The notes under the pieces: model-generated
What the model was told of the DNA's origin: nothing
The model's input: only the letters and a program-made list of their open reading frames with translations
Databases searched by the model: none
Source: an uncultured beta proteobacterium
Lineage (GTDB): Bacteria; Pseudomonadota; Gammaproteobacteria; Burkholderiales; Burkholderiaceae_C
Assembly: GCA_903897925.1 (NCBI GenBank)
Contig: CAIUDG010000159.1
Coordinates: forward strand, 1 to 52,298
Length of the DNA: 52,298 nucleotides
Direction: 5' to 3'
Shown here: one piece after another, positions 1 to 9,730 of the stretch
How the letters are laid out: each line of letters begins with the position of its first letter
Position numbering within the stretch: position 1 is the first letter of the stretch
Position numbers and translations under genes: made by a program

Positions 1-1532
1 CTGGAGAAGTTGGCGCTGTTAAAAATTGCCGCCTGCAAGGCGCCTTCCTTGAACAAGGCCTCTTCGGCCAGTTTGCGCATGGTCATGTCCCGCAGCACAG
101 CGGTGTAGTGGCGCTCGCCCCCCAGCCACATTTCGTTCAGGGTGATCTCCAGCGTGAACTCGCTGCCGTCCCTGCGGTGTCCCTGTGCCTCGCGCACCAC
201 GATCACTTCGGCCGGCGCGGTGGCCGCGCCGTCGGGGTCAGCAAGCGGCGAGAAGGTGGGGATCAGCAGCCGGATGTCCCGGTCCACCATCTCCGACGCT
301 GCGTAGCCGAACATGGTTTCAATCGCCGGATTGACGGTTTCCACCAGCAGGCCTTCTCCATGCAGCGTGAGCACGCCGTCAGCCACGGTGTTGAGTATGG
401 TCTGGATCAGGACCGCACTGTCACGGGCACCCTGTTGCACCGCATACTCTTTCGTCACGTTGCGAAACACCAGCACCGCACCGATGACCCGGCCATCGCG
501 TGCCAGGATGGGTGCACAGCTGTCGGCAATGTCGTATTCGTTGCCGTCCCGGTCCAGCAGCAGGGTGTGGTTGGCCAGCTCTTGCACTTTGCCGTACTGC
601 AGGGCATCCAGCACCGGATTGACCACCAGCGCGCGGCTGGTTTTATGCACGATCCGCAATACGTCTTCGATCTTGCGGCCACGGGCTTGCTCCAGCGTCC
701 AGCCCGTGAGCTGTTCGGCCAATGGATTGAGGCTGGTGATCTGTGCCATGGCATCCGTCGTAATCACGCCGTCGCCAATCGAGTTCAGCGTCACAGCCAG
801 TTGCTCTTCGCTGCGCTGCAGGGTCTGGTTGGCTTCCTGCAATTGCTGGTTCAACAGCGCCTGCTGGTCCAGCAAGCGCCGCGTTTCCTGGTACAGCAGT
901 CCGTCCTGGCGTTGCAGGCCCTGGCGGTAGAGCAGGTAGGCGAAGCTCAGTGCCGCGCCCAGGGCCAGCACGCTGGCACCCACCACCAGGCTGAGTAGCT
1001 TGCGCAGGGTGGCCTGGTAATCGGCCTCATGGCGGGCCAGGGTCCCCTCTTCTTGTTCGGTAAATGCTTTTACGCGCGCACGAATGGTGTCCATCAGCTG
1101 CTTGCCCCGGCCATCGGAGACCCGCGCCAGCACTTCGGCGTTGTTGTGGGCGCGGCGCAAGTCAATCACCTGTGCCAGCTCGTCCATCCTGGCATGCACC
1201 AGGGACGCCAGATCGGGCAGCGAATCCAGGTTGCCATCCACTTGTGCGAGTTGCTGTAACTGCTCCAGGCGGGCCTGGATGCTGTCCTTCACAGCAAGAT
1301 AGGGCTGTAAAAACGCTTCGTTGCCGGTGATGACATAGCCGCGTTGCCCGGTTTCCGCATCTTTGAGGGCTGAGAGAAAATCGTCCGCGCTTTTGAGCAG
1401 TTGCAAGGTTTGCTGCTGGGCCAGGGCGGTGGCGCGAATCTGCCGATACGTGCTCAGACTGAAGGCCATGCCAGCCAACAGAAACAGCGCCGCCACCAGC
1501 AGCGCGGTCCACATGCGTGGGGTGAATTTCAT
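1..1532 (-). CDS. CHASE3-PAS membrane sensor protein, 3' end cut off by the window edge
   Basis: A continuous frame of at least 510 codons reads off the left edge, so the C-terminal output domain is not visible. The start is the ATG at 1532, preceded by a GGGGAG ribosome site. An N-terminal membrane helix (about residues 8-28) and a second one (about 178-202) bracket a helical CHASE3-type periplasmic domain with a DAETGQRGYVITG signature. Two PAS domains follow near residues 245-350 and 375-490. CHASE3-PAS proteins usually end in a histidine kinase or GGDEF output, but I cannot say which applies here. The overlapping plus-strand frames are shadows. Ligand unknown. Confidence 0.85.
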   Translation of the reverse strand, partial: MKFTPRMWTALLVAALFLLAGMAFSLSTYRQIRATALAQQQTLQLLKSADDFLSALKDAETGQRGYVITGNEAFLQPYLAVKDSIQARLEQLQQLAQVDGNLDSLPDLASLVHARMDELAQVIDLRRAHNNAEVLARVSDGRGKQLMDTIRARVKAFTEQEEGTLARHEADYQATLRKLLSLVVGASVLALGAALSFAYLLYRQGLQRQDGLLYQETRRLLDQQALLNQQLQEANQTLQRSEEQLAVTLNSIGDGVITTDAMAQITSLNPLAEQLTGWTLEQARGRKIEDVLRIVHKTSRALVVNPVLDALQYGKVQELANHTLLLDRDGNEYDIADSCAPILARDGRVIGAVLVFRNVTKEYAVQQGARDSAVLIQTILNTVADGVLTLHGEGLLVETVNPAIETMFGYAASEMVDRDIRLLIPTFSPLADPDGAATAPAEVIVVREAQGHRRDGSEFTLEITLNEMWLGGERHYTAVLRDMTMRKLAEEALFKEGALQAAIFNSANFS

Positions 1533-2088
1533 GTGGATACTCCCCGGCGCGCCAGGTGCGCGGGCGTCAACGCAGCGCCTAGCCCGCAGTGCGGCCACAG
1601 AGGGTGACGCGCAGACAAAATCAAAACCGGCCGCGCGAATGCGTTGCCGGCCGGGTAGCCATGTATTTGAGTCACTGCGGACCTCTGATGTGCGCGACTT
1701 GCTTAGGCACATCGCGCCGCCGGCGGTGCAAGTTACACCATTGCAGCAGGTCTGATCATCACACAGCTGGGTGCCGATGGGCGCATTAATTTGGAGGCGT
1801 GGTTTTGCCGCCAGATGCATTGCCCCTTATTGGGGCGTACCGGCGGCAATTGAAGTGCGGGTCAACCGGCACTGGCCAGTGCTTGAAACTAGCACGCGAC
1901 CGGCCTTCGATATATGCAAGCTACCTGGCAGTCACCTGGACACTGCTATTCAACGCCACAAGGCTATTCATACGAATAGAAAAACTTGCTCGCTATCGGG
2001 CGCGGATAGATGTTTTGCAGTAAATTGCAGAAAAAGCGCAGTTTCGACATGCGCACGGGGAGTGTTTGAGCGAATTCGAAGGATTTGA
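1533..2088. other. Intergenic region between divergent sensor genes
   Basis: This 556-bp gap separates the divergent starts of two sensor genes and must hold both promoters. I see no convincing gene; short frames here lack ribosome sites and recognisable protein character. The right half is more AT-rich than the flanking genes. No operator or riboswitch was recognised. Confidence 0.5.
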
Positions 2089-5000
2089 ATGAAGTCGCTG
2101 CTGCCCGATGACTATTTGAGGACTGCACTGCGTCTGCTGCTGAGCTATTTCGCCCTGGCGCTTGGCGGCATTGCACTTTCATCGCAGGAAACCAGCGTTG
2201 CGACTTTGTGGTTTGCCAACGCTGCCGCGATTGTTTTTCTCTACCGCTCGCAAGGTGTGTTCTGGCTTGGGCTGCTTATGCTGGCGGGGTGCGCCAATGC
2301 TTTGGCCAACCTCAGTTTCGGCCGCCCACTCTATTTGGTGCTGTCTTTTTTGCCAGGCAATGTGCTGGAAATAGCGGTCGGCTCCTGGATGTTGCAGCGC
2401 TACTGCACCAGCAGAAACTTTCTTTTAAGTCCGCTGGAAATCGCCAGAACCCTGTTGCTGGCGGGGGTGGTGCCGATATCCGTCGGCAGCGTCGTCGGTG
2501 CGGGCGTGTTGTCTGCCTATGGTTTGGCGCCGTTTGACAAAGTCTGGTTCCAGTGGTTTGAAGGCGCTGGAATCGGGGTTTTGGCAACCCTGCCGATAGG
2601 CATGTTTTTATTGGAAGGCGGGGCTGCGCGCGTGATAGCGGCCTGGCGCCGCCCGATCTTTGCGGTGTCGATTGCCACCCTGTTGCTGGGCATTTGGCTG
2701 GCCCTGACCAAAGTGCCGTTTCCCTGGATATACGTCTCCGGCCTGCTGGTGCTTATGGCATTGATCAACCGCTGGGAGGGGGCTGCGGTGGGGGTATTCC
2801 TGACAGCCGTTGCTATTGGCGTGATTGCTGCCAGCGGCGGTTTGCCGAGCGCGGTGTACACCTCCGTTGGTCTGCACCTGGGCTTCTTTTTGCCCTTGTC
2901 CGTCGCCTTGCTGGTACCGCTGTTCCTGGCCAGTGTGCTGGAAAAACTCGAAGAGCAAAGGCGCGAAGTTGCCGCCACACAAGCCCAGTTGAAAGAGATT
3001 TACGAGAAAACCCCGGCCATGCTGCATTCGTTCGACAGTGACGGCACGCTGCGCTTTGTCAGTGACCGCTGGCTGGAGCGCATGGGCTATGCGCGTGACG
3101 AAGTCATTGGACGCAAGGTCTTTGAATTTTTGGCACCTGACTATGCAGCGCAGGTAGCCGCCGCGCCGTTCGCCGAGTTTCTGCGAACCGGTGCGGTGCG
3201 TGACTTGCCGCTGCGCTTCAGCGCGCGCAATGGGGTGCCCCTGGAGGTCGAGGTTTCCGGTGTTTTGATTGACGCGCCGAACGCCCAGGCACAGCGGGGC
3301 CTGGCCATTTTGAGCGAGGTCACGCAACGCAATGAAGCGCAAAGGACGCTGGAGCGACAAACACAGCTGCTGAAAGATGTCGTCAACTCGGTTCCCTACG
3401 GGCTGGTTGTCTACGACGAGAAGCACTTCGTCCGCTTCCATAACCAGAGCTTTGTGGATATTTTGAAGCTGCCGCCGACCCTGCTGGGCGCTGAGAATTT
3501 TAATTTTGTAGACCTTGTGGCCTACTTGTATGAACGGGGCGATTACGGCCATCAGCAGAAACGACAGGAAATTGAAGCGCGCTTTATCGGCGCCATGGTG
3601 CGACGCGAGCGGCTCACCCTGGAGCGCCAACAGCGCGACGGCAGCTACATAGAGCTGCAGGCCATTCCTTTGCCTACCGGATGGATCGTCATGACCTATC
3701 TGGACGTCACCGCGCGTCGCCTGGAGCAGCAATACCTTGCCGAGTCCAAAGAGCGGATGCAGGTGGCGATTGAGAGCTCCGGCGCCGGCATTTGGGAAAT
3801 CGATCTGACGACGGGCGAGCTCAAATGGGACGCCCAGCAGTACCGCATCTATGGCCTGGAACCCAAAATCGAGGACCTGAGCTACGAAAGCTGGACCCAG
3901 TACGTTGTGCCAGAGGATTTGCCGCGTGTGGAAGAGCGGTTTCAGAAGGCGGTACTGGAGCGGGCCATCTTTGAAGCCCGGTTCCGCATCAGGCAGCCCG
4001 GCGGAGAACTCCGGTACGTGCAGGCTTTGGGCCGCTCGCGTCTCAACGAGAGCGGTGATGTGGTGTACATGGTGGGAACCAATCGGGACGTTACCGCAGA
4101 GGAAACGTACTCCGATTCGTTGATGCAGGCACGCAACGTCGCGCGGGATGCGGCCATCGCCAAAAGCCTGTTCCTGGCCAACATGAGCCACGAAATTCGG
4201 ACCCCCATGAATGCCGTGCTGGGGCTCATACAGTTGCTTGGCAATACCGCGCTGACTTCGAACCAGTTTGATTACGTAGAAAAAATTGAAGGCTCGGCCA
4301 AATCCCTGCTGGGCTTGCTGAACGACATTCTCGATTTTTCAAAAATTGAGGCCGGAAAGCTGGACCTGGAGGTCAAACCGTTCCGGATAGACCGTTTCAT
4401 GCGCGAGCTATCCGTTGTGTTGTCGAACTACGTGGGGGCGAAGAAGATCGACGTGCTGTTCGACATTGACCCGGCGATTCCCTTGTCGCTGCTGGGTGAC
4501 CCTTTGCGACTGAAGCAGGTATTGATCAATCTGGGAGGCAATGCCGTCAAATTCACCCAGGTCGGGCAGGTGGTTATTGCCCTGGCGCTGGTGGAGTTGC
4601 GCACCGACGAGGCAAGGCACAGCCAGGAGGCCTTGATAGAGTTTTCGGTGACCGACAGTGGCATTGGAATCGCTCCGGAAAACATTCCAAAAATGTTCAA
4701 TAGCTTCTCGCAGGCCGAAGCCTCGACAACGCGGAAGTTTGGCGGAACAGGCTTGGGCCTTGCCATCAGCAAACTGCTGGTCGAGTTGATGGGGGGCACG
4801 ATTTCCCTCAGCAGCGAATTGCATGTCGGAACAAGCTTCAGCTTTCAGCTGCGCATGCCATTGGACCCACTGGTATCGGAGCCACAGCCCGAAGCAAAGC
4901 AGGTCGCCGCGCAGGACGTCGCGGACCTTGCGTCAGCGGGCACGACGCCGGCGAAAGCGCGGCATCGGGTGTTGCTGGTCGATGACAACAGCACCGCCTG

Positions 5001-6495
5001 CAAGTTGATGTCAAAAATGATGCGCGGCTTTGGCTGGAGTGTGGATGTCGCGCACACCGGCGAAGCGGCGCTGGAACTGTTCCGTGAGCGGTCCAAGCGG
5101 GTGGCCGATGCATACACCCTTGCGTACCTTGATTGGCGGCTGCCGGGCATGGACGGCTGGGAAGTTGTCCAGCAAATGCAGCAGCTGTGTGGAATGGCCG
5201 GACTGGCTTCGCCCAAATATGTCATCGTGTCGGCGAATGGCCGGGATGCCCTGGACATGCGCCCTCTGGACGAGCAGGCCTTGATCAACGACTTCCTCAT
5301 CAAACCGGTCACGGGTTCCATGGTTTACAACGCGTCTTTGGACAAGCAGGATTCCGAAAAGTCGCTTCGAAGGACGCCCCGAACCCACCGGCGGGTGCTG
5401 GCGGGTGTCAGGATTCTGGTGGTAGAGGACAACGCCATCAACCAGCAAGTCGCCGAGGAACTGCTCAATTCGCAAGGTGCTGTGGTCTCCATTGCCGCTG
5501 ACGGAGAAGTGGCCATCAATGCCATCGCCGCAGCGCAAACGCCCTACGACATTGTTTTGATGGATATACAGATGCCCGTCATGGACGGCTTTGAAGCGAC
5601 CAAAATCATTCGCCAGAATATGGGGCTTGAACGCCTCCCCATTGTTGGACTGACGGCCAATGCCATGGAGTCCGACCGCGAAGACTGCCTGCGTGCCGGC
5701 ATGAATGAGCACTTGGGCAAGCCGTTTGATTTGGCGCAGCTGGTATCGGTGGTTATTCGGCTGACCGGCCACCGGCCGGACCCGCTGGCGCCGGCTGCCG
5801 ACGCCGGGGAGGATGGTCTGGCCGCTGAGGCGGTCATAGCGAACGCGGGTGCTTCTGCGCACCCTGGCGGCGCGTTGGCGGGGGTGCTTGACTATGCCGG
5901 TGCCTTGTCCAAGATGGGCGGCAATGAGCGCCTGTATTTGCGCGCGGCAAAAGACCTGTTGGTCATATTGCCGACGATGACCGCAACGCTGTCCGATTTG
6001 GCTGCAAGCGGCAACCGGAAACAGTGCGCGATGCTGTTGCACACGTGGAAGGGCAACGCCGCCACCTTGGGTTTGCATTCACTCGCTGCTTTGTTCGCAG
6101 CGCTGGAGATGCATTGCAAAAAGGAAAGTACTTTTGACGCGTGTGCTGAAAATATCAATACCCTGGAGCAGGCCATTGCGCAGGCCTGCCGTGCGCTGGA
6201 ACAGACCATGCGGGTTCCTGATGCAGCGCCAGAGTCCGGCAATGCAATGGCGCCTGCGCGGCCTGAATCTGAGCGACTGAATCGGCTTGTTGCGCGTTGC
6301 ATAGCGCTATTGGAAAACGAGGATTTTGCGGTCCTGGAGCTATTCAACGCAGAGCGCGCGGACCTGGAACTGTTACCGGCAGGGGTGTTCAACGCACTCG
6401 AAGTGGCCTTGCAAGATTTGGATTGGGCGGCCGGTCTGGCCTTGCTGCGCGGACTGGCTACACCGCCCACAGCCAGTCAGATGGCAATAGGCTAG
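2089..6495 (+). CDS. MASE1-PAS hybrid sensor histidine kinase with two receivers and Hpt
   Basis: A 1468-residue inner-membrane phosphorelay kinase. The N-terminal ~290 residues form a MASE1-type sensor of several hydrophobic helices. Three PAS-like domains follow (about 300-430, 430-560, 565-690). The HisKA box SHEIRTPMN has its phospho-accepting histidine at residue 701, and the ATPase domain shows DSGIGI and GTGLGLAIS. The first receiver has acidic residues 965-966 and phospho-acceptor Asp1015; the second has Glu1113/Asp1114 and Asp1159 in LMDIQMPVMDG. A C-terminal Hpt domain carries HTWKGNAATLG with His1318. All relay residues are present, so it should pass phosphate His-Asp-His to an outside regulator; none is adjacent. 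Start ATG 2089 follows a GAAGGA site. Its stop overlaps that of the convergent DUF1697 gene. Confidence 0.93.
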   Translation: MKSLLPDDYLRTALRLLLSYFALALGGIALSSQETSVATLWFANAAAIVFLYRSQGVFWLGLLMLAGCANALANLSFGRPLYLVLSFLPGNVLEIAVGSWMLQRYCTSRNFLLSPLEIARTLLLAGVVPISVGSVVGAGVLSAYGLAPFDKVWFQWFEGAGIGVLATLPIGMFLLEGGAARVIAAWRRPIFAVSIATLLLGIWLALTKVPFPWIYVSGLLVLMALINRWEGAAVGVFLTAVAIGVIAASGGLPSAVYTSVGLHLGFFLPLSVALLVPLFLASVLEKLEEQRREVAATQAQLKEIYEKTPAMLHSFDSDGTLRFVSDRWLERMGYARDEVIGRKVFEFLAPDYAAQVAAAPFAEFLRTGAVRDLPLRFSARNGVPLEVEVSGVLIDAPNAQAQRGLAILSEVTQRNEAQRTLERQTQLLKDVVNSVPYGLVVYDEKHFVRFHNQSFVDILKLPPTLLGAENFNFVDLVAYLYERGDYGHQQKRQEIEARFIGAMVRRERLTLERQQRDGSYIELQAIPLPTGWIVMTYLDVTARRLEQQYLAESKERMQVAIESSGAGIWEIDLTTGELKWDAQQYRIYGLEPKIEDLSYESWTQYVVPEDLPRVEERFQKAVLERAIFEARFRIRQPGGELRYVQALGRSRLNESGDVVYMVGTNRDVTAEETYSDSLMQARNVARDAAIAKSLFLANMSHEIRTPMNAVLGLIQLLGNTALTSNQFDYVEKIEGSAKSLLGLLNDILDFSKIEAGKLDLEVKPFRIDRFMRELSVVLSNYVGAKKIDVLFDIDPAIPLSLLGDPLRLKQVLINLGGNAVKFTQVGQVVIALALVELRTDEARHSQEALIEFSVTDSGIGIAPENIPKMFNSFSQAEASTTRKFGGTGLGLAISKLLVELMGGTISLSSELHVGTSFSFQLRMPLDPLVSEPQPEAKQVAAQDVADLASAGTTPAKARHRVLLVDDNSTACKLMSKMMRGFGWSVDVAHTGEAALELFRERSKRVADAYTLAYLDWRLPGMDGWEVVQQMQQLCGMAGLASPKYVIVSANGRDALDMRPLDEQALINDFLIKPVTGSMVYNASLDKQDSEKSLRRTPRTHRRVLAGVRILVVEDNAINQQVAEELLNSQGAVVSIAADGEVAINAIAAAQTPYDIVLMDIQMPVMDGFEATKIIRQNMGLERLPIVGLTANAMESDREDCLRAGMNEHLGKPFDLAQLVSVVIRLTGHRPDPLAPAADAGEDGLAAEAVIANAGASAHPGGALAGVLDYAGALSKMGGNERLYLRAAKDLLVILPTMTATLSDLAASGNRKQCAMLLHTWKGNAATLGLHSLAALFAALEMHCKKESTFDACAENINTLEQAIAQACRALEQTMRVPDAAPESGNAMAPARPESERLNRLVARCIALLENEDFAVLELFNAERADLELLPAGVFNALEVALQDLDWAAGLALLRGLATPPTASQMAIG

Positions 6496-7043
6496 GGCGG
6501 GCCGGCGACTTCACGCACCAGTGCCTGCAGCTTGAGCACAGTAGCCCAGTTTCTGCTTGTCCTTGCCTTGCCGCCTTTGCCGAGCAGTGCCTTACCGGCC
6601 TTGCTCTCGAGTATTCCGTTGCTGCAGAGGAGGTAAGCCGCATGCGTGCCCATGAAGAACACTTCCGGCGCGACCGTCAACTGCGCAATGGCAGCAACAT
6701 CCGACCGGGCTTGGGCATCCCCGATAAACGCAAGCAAGAGGCGCGAAGGGTCAAAGGCCGCGCCTGCCAGCCGGTTTTCAGCGACCACGCTGGCAAATTC
6801 CTTTGCCGACTTGACGATGACCGGCACGTCCAGCTGAAGTTGCGTGGCCAGCGCCTCGGCTATCGCCGCGGCATGTTGGGCGGGCGTACCGCCTGCGGCC
6901 AGGAATACCAGGTTGCCGCTGTTGAGCAGCGTTGCGACCTTGGCGTAGCCCAGCCCACCCAGCACTGCGCGCAGCGCTTCCATGGAAACGCGCTTGGCTT
7001 TGCCGACATTGATACCGCGCAATAGCGCTACGAAGATGGGCAT
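6492..7043 (-). CDS. DUF1697 family protein
   Basis: 183 residues, the usual length of the DUF1697 family. The N-terminal MPIFVALLRGINVG and the segment LLNSGNLVF are typical of the family, whose biochemical role is unknown. A longer frame starts at 7190, but its extra ~49 residues look like untranslated leader, so I chose the ATG at 7043 that begins the conserved core. It lies 79 bp downstream of the aldo/keto reductase gene on the same strand and may be cotranscribed. Its 3' end overlaps the convergent hybrid kinase stop by 4 bp. Confidence 0.88.
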   Translation of the reverse strand: MPIFVALLRGINVGKAKRVSMEALRAVLGGLGYAKVATLLNSGNLVFLAAGGTPAQHAAAIAEALATQLQLDVPVIVKSAKEFASVVAENRLAGAAFDPSRLLLAFIGDAQARSDVAAIAQLTVAPEVFFMGTHAAYLLCSNGILESKAGKALLGKGGKARTSRNWATVLKLQALVREVAGPP

Positions 7044-7122
7044 GGCGTAAATCTGGCTTAGGGGCGGGTGGGTGAAGGGAACTAGTGTACGAAGCAGCGG
7101 TGCGGTATTGTCAGCGCGTGCT

Positions 7123-8166
7123 TCACGGGCGCTGGTCGGTGGAGGGGTTTTTCCAGAGATTGATGCCGCCGTCCACCGCATGCTGGTCAATCGCGTGCAG
7201 TTCCGCGGCGCTGAAGTCGAGCCGGCGCATCGCCCCTACCAGCTCCCTGATTTGCGCCGGCGAGCTGGCACCGATCAGGGCCGAGGTGACGCGCGCGTCG
7301 CGCAGCACCCAGGCGATGGCCATTTGCGCCAGGCTTTGGCCGCGTGCCAGGGCCATGTCGTTGAGTGCGGCCACGTGCTGGAGGTTTTGCGCGCTCAGGT
7401 GCGCCGCCGCCAGCGAGCTGCCGCCCGGGCGGTTGATACGCGCATCGGCCGGTATGCCGTTCAGGTATTTGTCACTGAGCAGCCCCTGCGCCAAAGCGCT
7501 GAAGGCAATGCAGCCCATGCCGGTGTCGTGCAGGGTGTCTAGCAGGTCTTCTTCGATCCAGCGATTCAGCAGGCTGTAGGAGGGCTGGTGGATCAGCGCC
7601 GCCACGCCCATGCTTTGCAGGATCGCTGCGGCGTTACGGGTTTTTGCGGCCGAATAGCTGCTGATACCGACATACAAGGCCTTGCCCTGTTGCACTGCGG
7701 TGGCCAGCGCACCCATGGTCTCTTCCAGCGGGGTGTCCGGGTCAAAGCGGTGCGAGTAGAAAATGTCGACGTACTCCAGACCCATGCGCTTCAGACTTTG
7801 GTCCAGGCTGGCCAGCACATACTTGCGCGAACCGCCGCCTTGCCCATAGGGGCCGGGCCACATGTCCCAGCCGGCTTTGCTGGAGATGATCAGCTCGTCG
7901 CGGTAAGGCCGGAAGTCGCGGCGCAGGTGCTCGCCAAAATTGCTTTCGGCACTGCCGTAGGGCGGGCCGTAGTTGTTGGCCAGATCGAAGTGGTTGATGC
8001 CCAGGTCGAATGCCGTGCGCAACATGTCACGCTGGGTCTGGAACGGCGTGGCGTCGCCAAAGTTGTGCCACAGGCCCAGGGCCACTGCCGGCAGTTGCAG
8101 TCCCCGCTGGCCGCAGCGGCGGTAGGGCATGGTGCCGTTGTAGCGCTCCGAATGTGCTTGGTACAT
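7123..8166 (-). CDS. yghZ: Aldo/keto reductase, YghZ (L-glyceraldehyde 3-phosphate reductase) type
   Basis: 347 residues, nearly the length of E. coli YghZ (346), with the same landmarks: YRRCGQRGLQLPAVALGLWH near the start, then HFDLANNYGPP (catalytic Asp and Tyr), ISSKAGWDMWPGPYG (catalytic Lys), DIFYSHRFD (His) and HQPSYSLLNRW. The family is a cytosolic NADPH-dependent reductase that reduces L-glyceraldehyde 3-phosphate and other aldehydes such as methylglyoxal. The start at 8166 (MYQAHSERY) is preferred because the longer frame to 8277 adds a non-conserved extension. It is divergent from the 437-residue gene, with a palindrome at 8264-8280 midway between them. Confidence 0.93.
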   Translation of the reverse strand: MYQAHSERYNGTMPYRRCGQRGLQLPAVALGLWHNFGDATPFQTQRDMLRTAFDLGINHFDLANNYGPPYGSAESNFGEHLRRDFRPYRDELIISSKAGWDMWPGPYGQGGGSRKYVLASLDQSLKRMGLEYVDIFYSHRFDPDTPLEETMGALATAVQQGKALYVGISSYSAAKTRNAAAILQSMGVAALIHQPSYSLLNRWIEEDLLDTLHDTGMGCIAFSALAQGLLSDKYLNGIPADARINRPGGSSLAAAHLSAQNLQHVAALNDMALARGQSLAQMAIAWVLRDARVTSALIGASSPAQIRELVGAMRRLDFSAAELHAIDQHAVDGGINLWKNPSTDQRP

Positions 8167-8263
8167 GGTGTCAAATAGAAGGTATTGAAGTAGGGCGCAC
8201 CGGCCCACCCGACGGCAGGGCAGGGCTGGGACGAACAGGCGAATAATGCCCAAGTTTTCAAGG

Positions 8264-8280
8264 ACCGTGGTTACCACGGT
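8264..8280. promoter_or_regulatory. 17-bp inverted repeat in a divergent promoter region
   Basis: ACCGTGG-TTA-CCACGGT is a perfect 7-3-7 palindrome. It sits 98 bp upstream of the aldo/keto reductase start and 95 bp upstream of the 437-residue gene, the position expected for a shared operator. No regulator gene lies beside it, so the bound protein is unknown. Confidence 0.5.
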
Positions 8281-8317
8281 GTATCAGCCGTTGTCAGCGC
8301 TAGCGATCCAGGCACTG

Positions 8318-8341
8318 GCGTTGGCCTCAGCGTTGGCCTCA
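8318..8341. repeat. 12-bp tandem direct repeat
   Basis: Two perfect back-to-back copies of GCGTTGGCCTCA, 34 bp upstream of the start of the 437-residue gene. It could be a regulator site or a slippage duplication. Confidence 0.6.
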
Positions 8342-8374
8342 GAATAGCGAATAGACCGACTTAGGGAATATTTC

Positions 8375-9688
8375 ATGATCCACTACGCCTTGCCATCGAC
8401 GCGCCACTACCAGGAGCAGCTGTATCCCAATCCGGCGCTGCTCGACGCCGCCACCCGCAGCCAGCTGGGACTGGACAGCTATGCCGCAGTGATTCGGCAT
8501 TTCACCCTGAGTTCACTGCGCGAGGACGGTATCGACATCGTGGCCGATTCGCTGCAGGTGACGCTGGAACATGGTGGCTACTGGATCGGCTTCGAGCCGG
8601 CGCCGGGCTGCGAGGCGATGGCGCAGCAGTTTGCCCACATGCATCGGACGATGCTGGATGAACAGCATTTCGGACTGGCGCTGCGCGGTGCCGAGGCCTG
8701 CCGGCAGACGCCGGCCTGGAACCCGATGGCAGGCTATCCGGTGAACCGCAGCGATGGGCCATCCGAATGGCTGCCCTGCCTGCCGCTGGGCATGCCGGTG
8801 GCCAACCAGCGTGCTGTAACGCTGATGCACTATCCGCCGATCGTGGCCTACCGGACCGCCAGCTACCTCAATAACATGACGCTGCGGCGCTGGGCCCAGC
8901 TGCTGTGCTGCGCCGGCATTGCGCAGACCTCGCTGTACCACGCGATTCTGGATGTGAACCCGATTGCCGCACCCGGCTCCGGCGAAAGCGAATACCCGAA
9001 CGACTATTTCCCGATCAGTCTCACGTCCCAGTTTTTTGACGACACGCCACGCGGGCTGCACTATGTGCGTTCGATGCTGGAGCTGACCTTGAATCCGCCG
9101 GCGCAGGCCGAGCAGCCGCTGACCTTGCCCCTGCTGGTTTGCGGTTCGCCGCTGTATGACCCGCAGGCACCGGGCTGGTTTCGCACCCGCTACAAGGACC
9201 AGCTGCCCCGTGACAAGAACGGCACACCCTGCGTCGACGTGCTGCAGGTGGGACTGGTTCGCCTGTCGCCGGACAGCCGCAAATTAACGCCCTATATGAT
9301 TGCCAACCACATGATTGCCGCAGGGGTCACCGGCAAGTGCACAGACGATCCCAGCAAGATACCGAATATCCAGAAATACGAGGCACAGGACATGGTCGCC
9401 GCGAGCTGGCTGGCCTTGTATGCTGAGGCGGCTGACCGTGGGCAGACGTTTGACCCGCTTGCTGCCAAGGTGCAGGCTTGCCAGCGCTGGTTTGGTGCCG
9501 ACGATGGCAGCGCGGCAGCGAACCCGCCGGACCCCCAAGACCGGCTCACCCTGTGTGCGCTGGCGCAGATGGACCTGTGCTTTGATCCGAAAACGATTGC
9601 CCCGATGTACAGCTACGAACAGGCGCTGCAGCGTTGCAAGACCAGCGGCGGGGCACAAGCCTCGCCCTGTTTCGGCTGCGGCTGTTAG
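8375..9688 (+). CDS. Unrecognised 437-residue protein with Cys-rich C-terminus
   Basis: I do not recognise this family. The frame is long, has the codon bias of its neighbours, and starts at an ATG after GGGAATATTTC, a weak ribosome site. There is no signal peptide or clear membrane helix, so it is probably cytosolic. It is rich in Tyr, Pro and Trp, contains 16 or so cysteines, and ends in CFGCGC, suggesting metal binding or a redox or maturation tail. Its neighbours are a reductase (divergent) and an MBL-like protein (convergent, 42 bp away), with a phospholipase C-type gene beyond. It might be a peptide-modification or oxidase-like enzyme, but nothing in the sequence proves a function. Confidence 0.8.
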   Translation: MIHYALPSTRHYQEQLYPNPALLDAATRSQLGLDSYAAVIRHFTLSSLREDGIDIVADSLQVTLEHGGYWIGFEPAPGCEAMAQQFAHMHRTMLDEQHFGLALRGAEACRQTPAWNPMAGYPVNRSDGPSEWLPCLPLGMPVANQRAVTLMHYPPIVAYRTASYLNNMTLRRWAQLLCCAGIAQTSLYHAILDVNPIAAPGSGESEYPNDYFPISLTSQFFDDTPRGLHYVRSMLELTLNPPAQAEQPLTLPLLVCGSPLYDPQAPGWFRTRYKDQLPRDKNGTPCVDVLQVGLVRLSPDSRKLTPYMIANHMIAAGVTGKCTDDPSKIPNIQKYEAQDMVAASWLALYAEAADRGQTFDPLAAKVQACQRWFGADDGSAAANPPDPQDRLTLCALAQMDLCFDPKTIAPMYSYEQALQRCKTSGGAQASPCFGCGC

Positions 9689-9730
9689 GGCAGAAAATGC
9701 GCCGGCTGCAAAGCGCGCCCGGTCGGGGCA

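Noticed and set aside
2608..4191. Long minus-strand frame of 527 codons inside the MASE1 hybrid kinase
   Set aside because: It is antisense to an intact multi-domain kinase and its protein is His/Gln/Arg-rich without domains, as expected of a GC-rich shadow frame.
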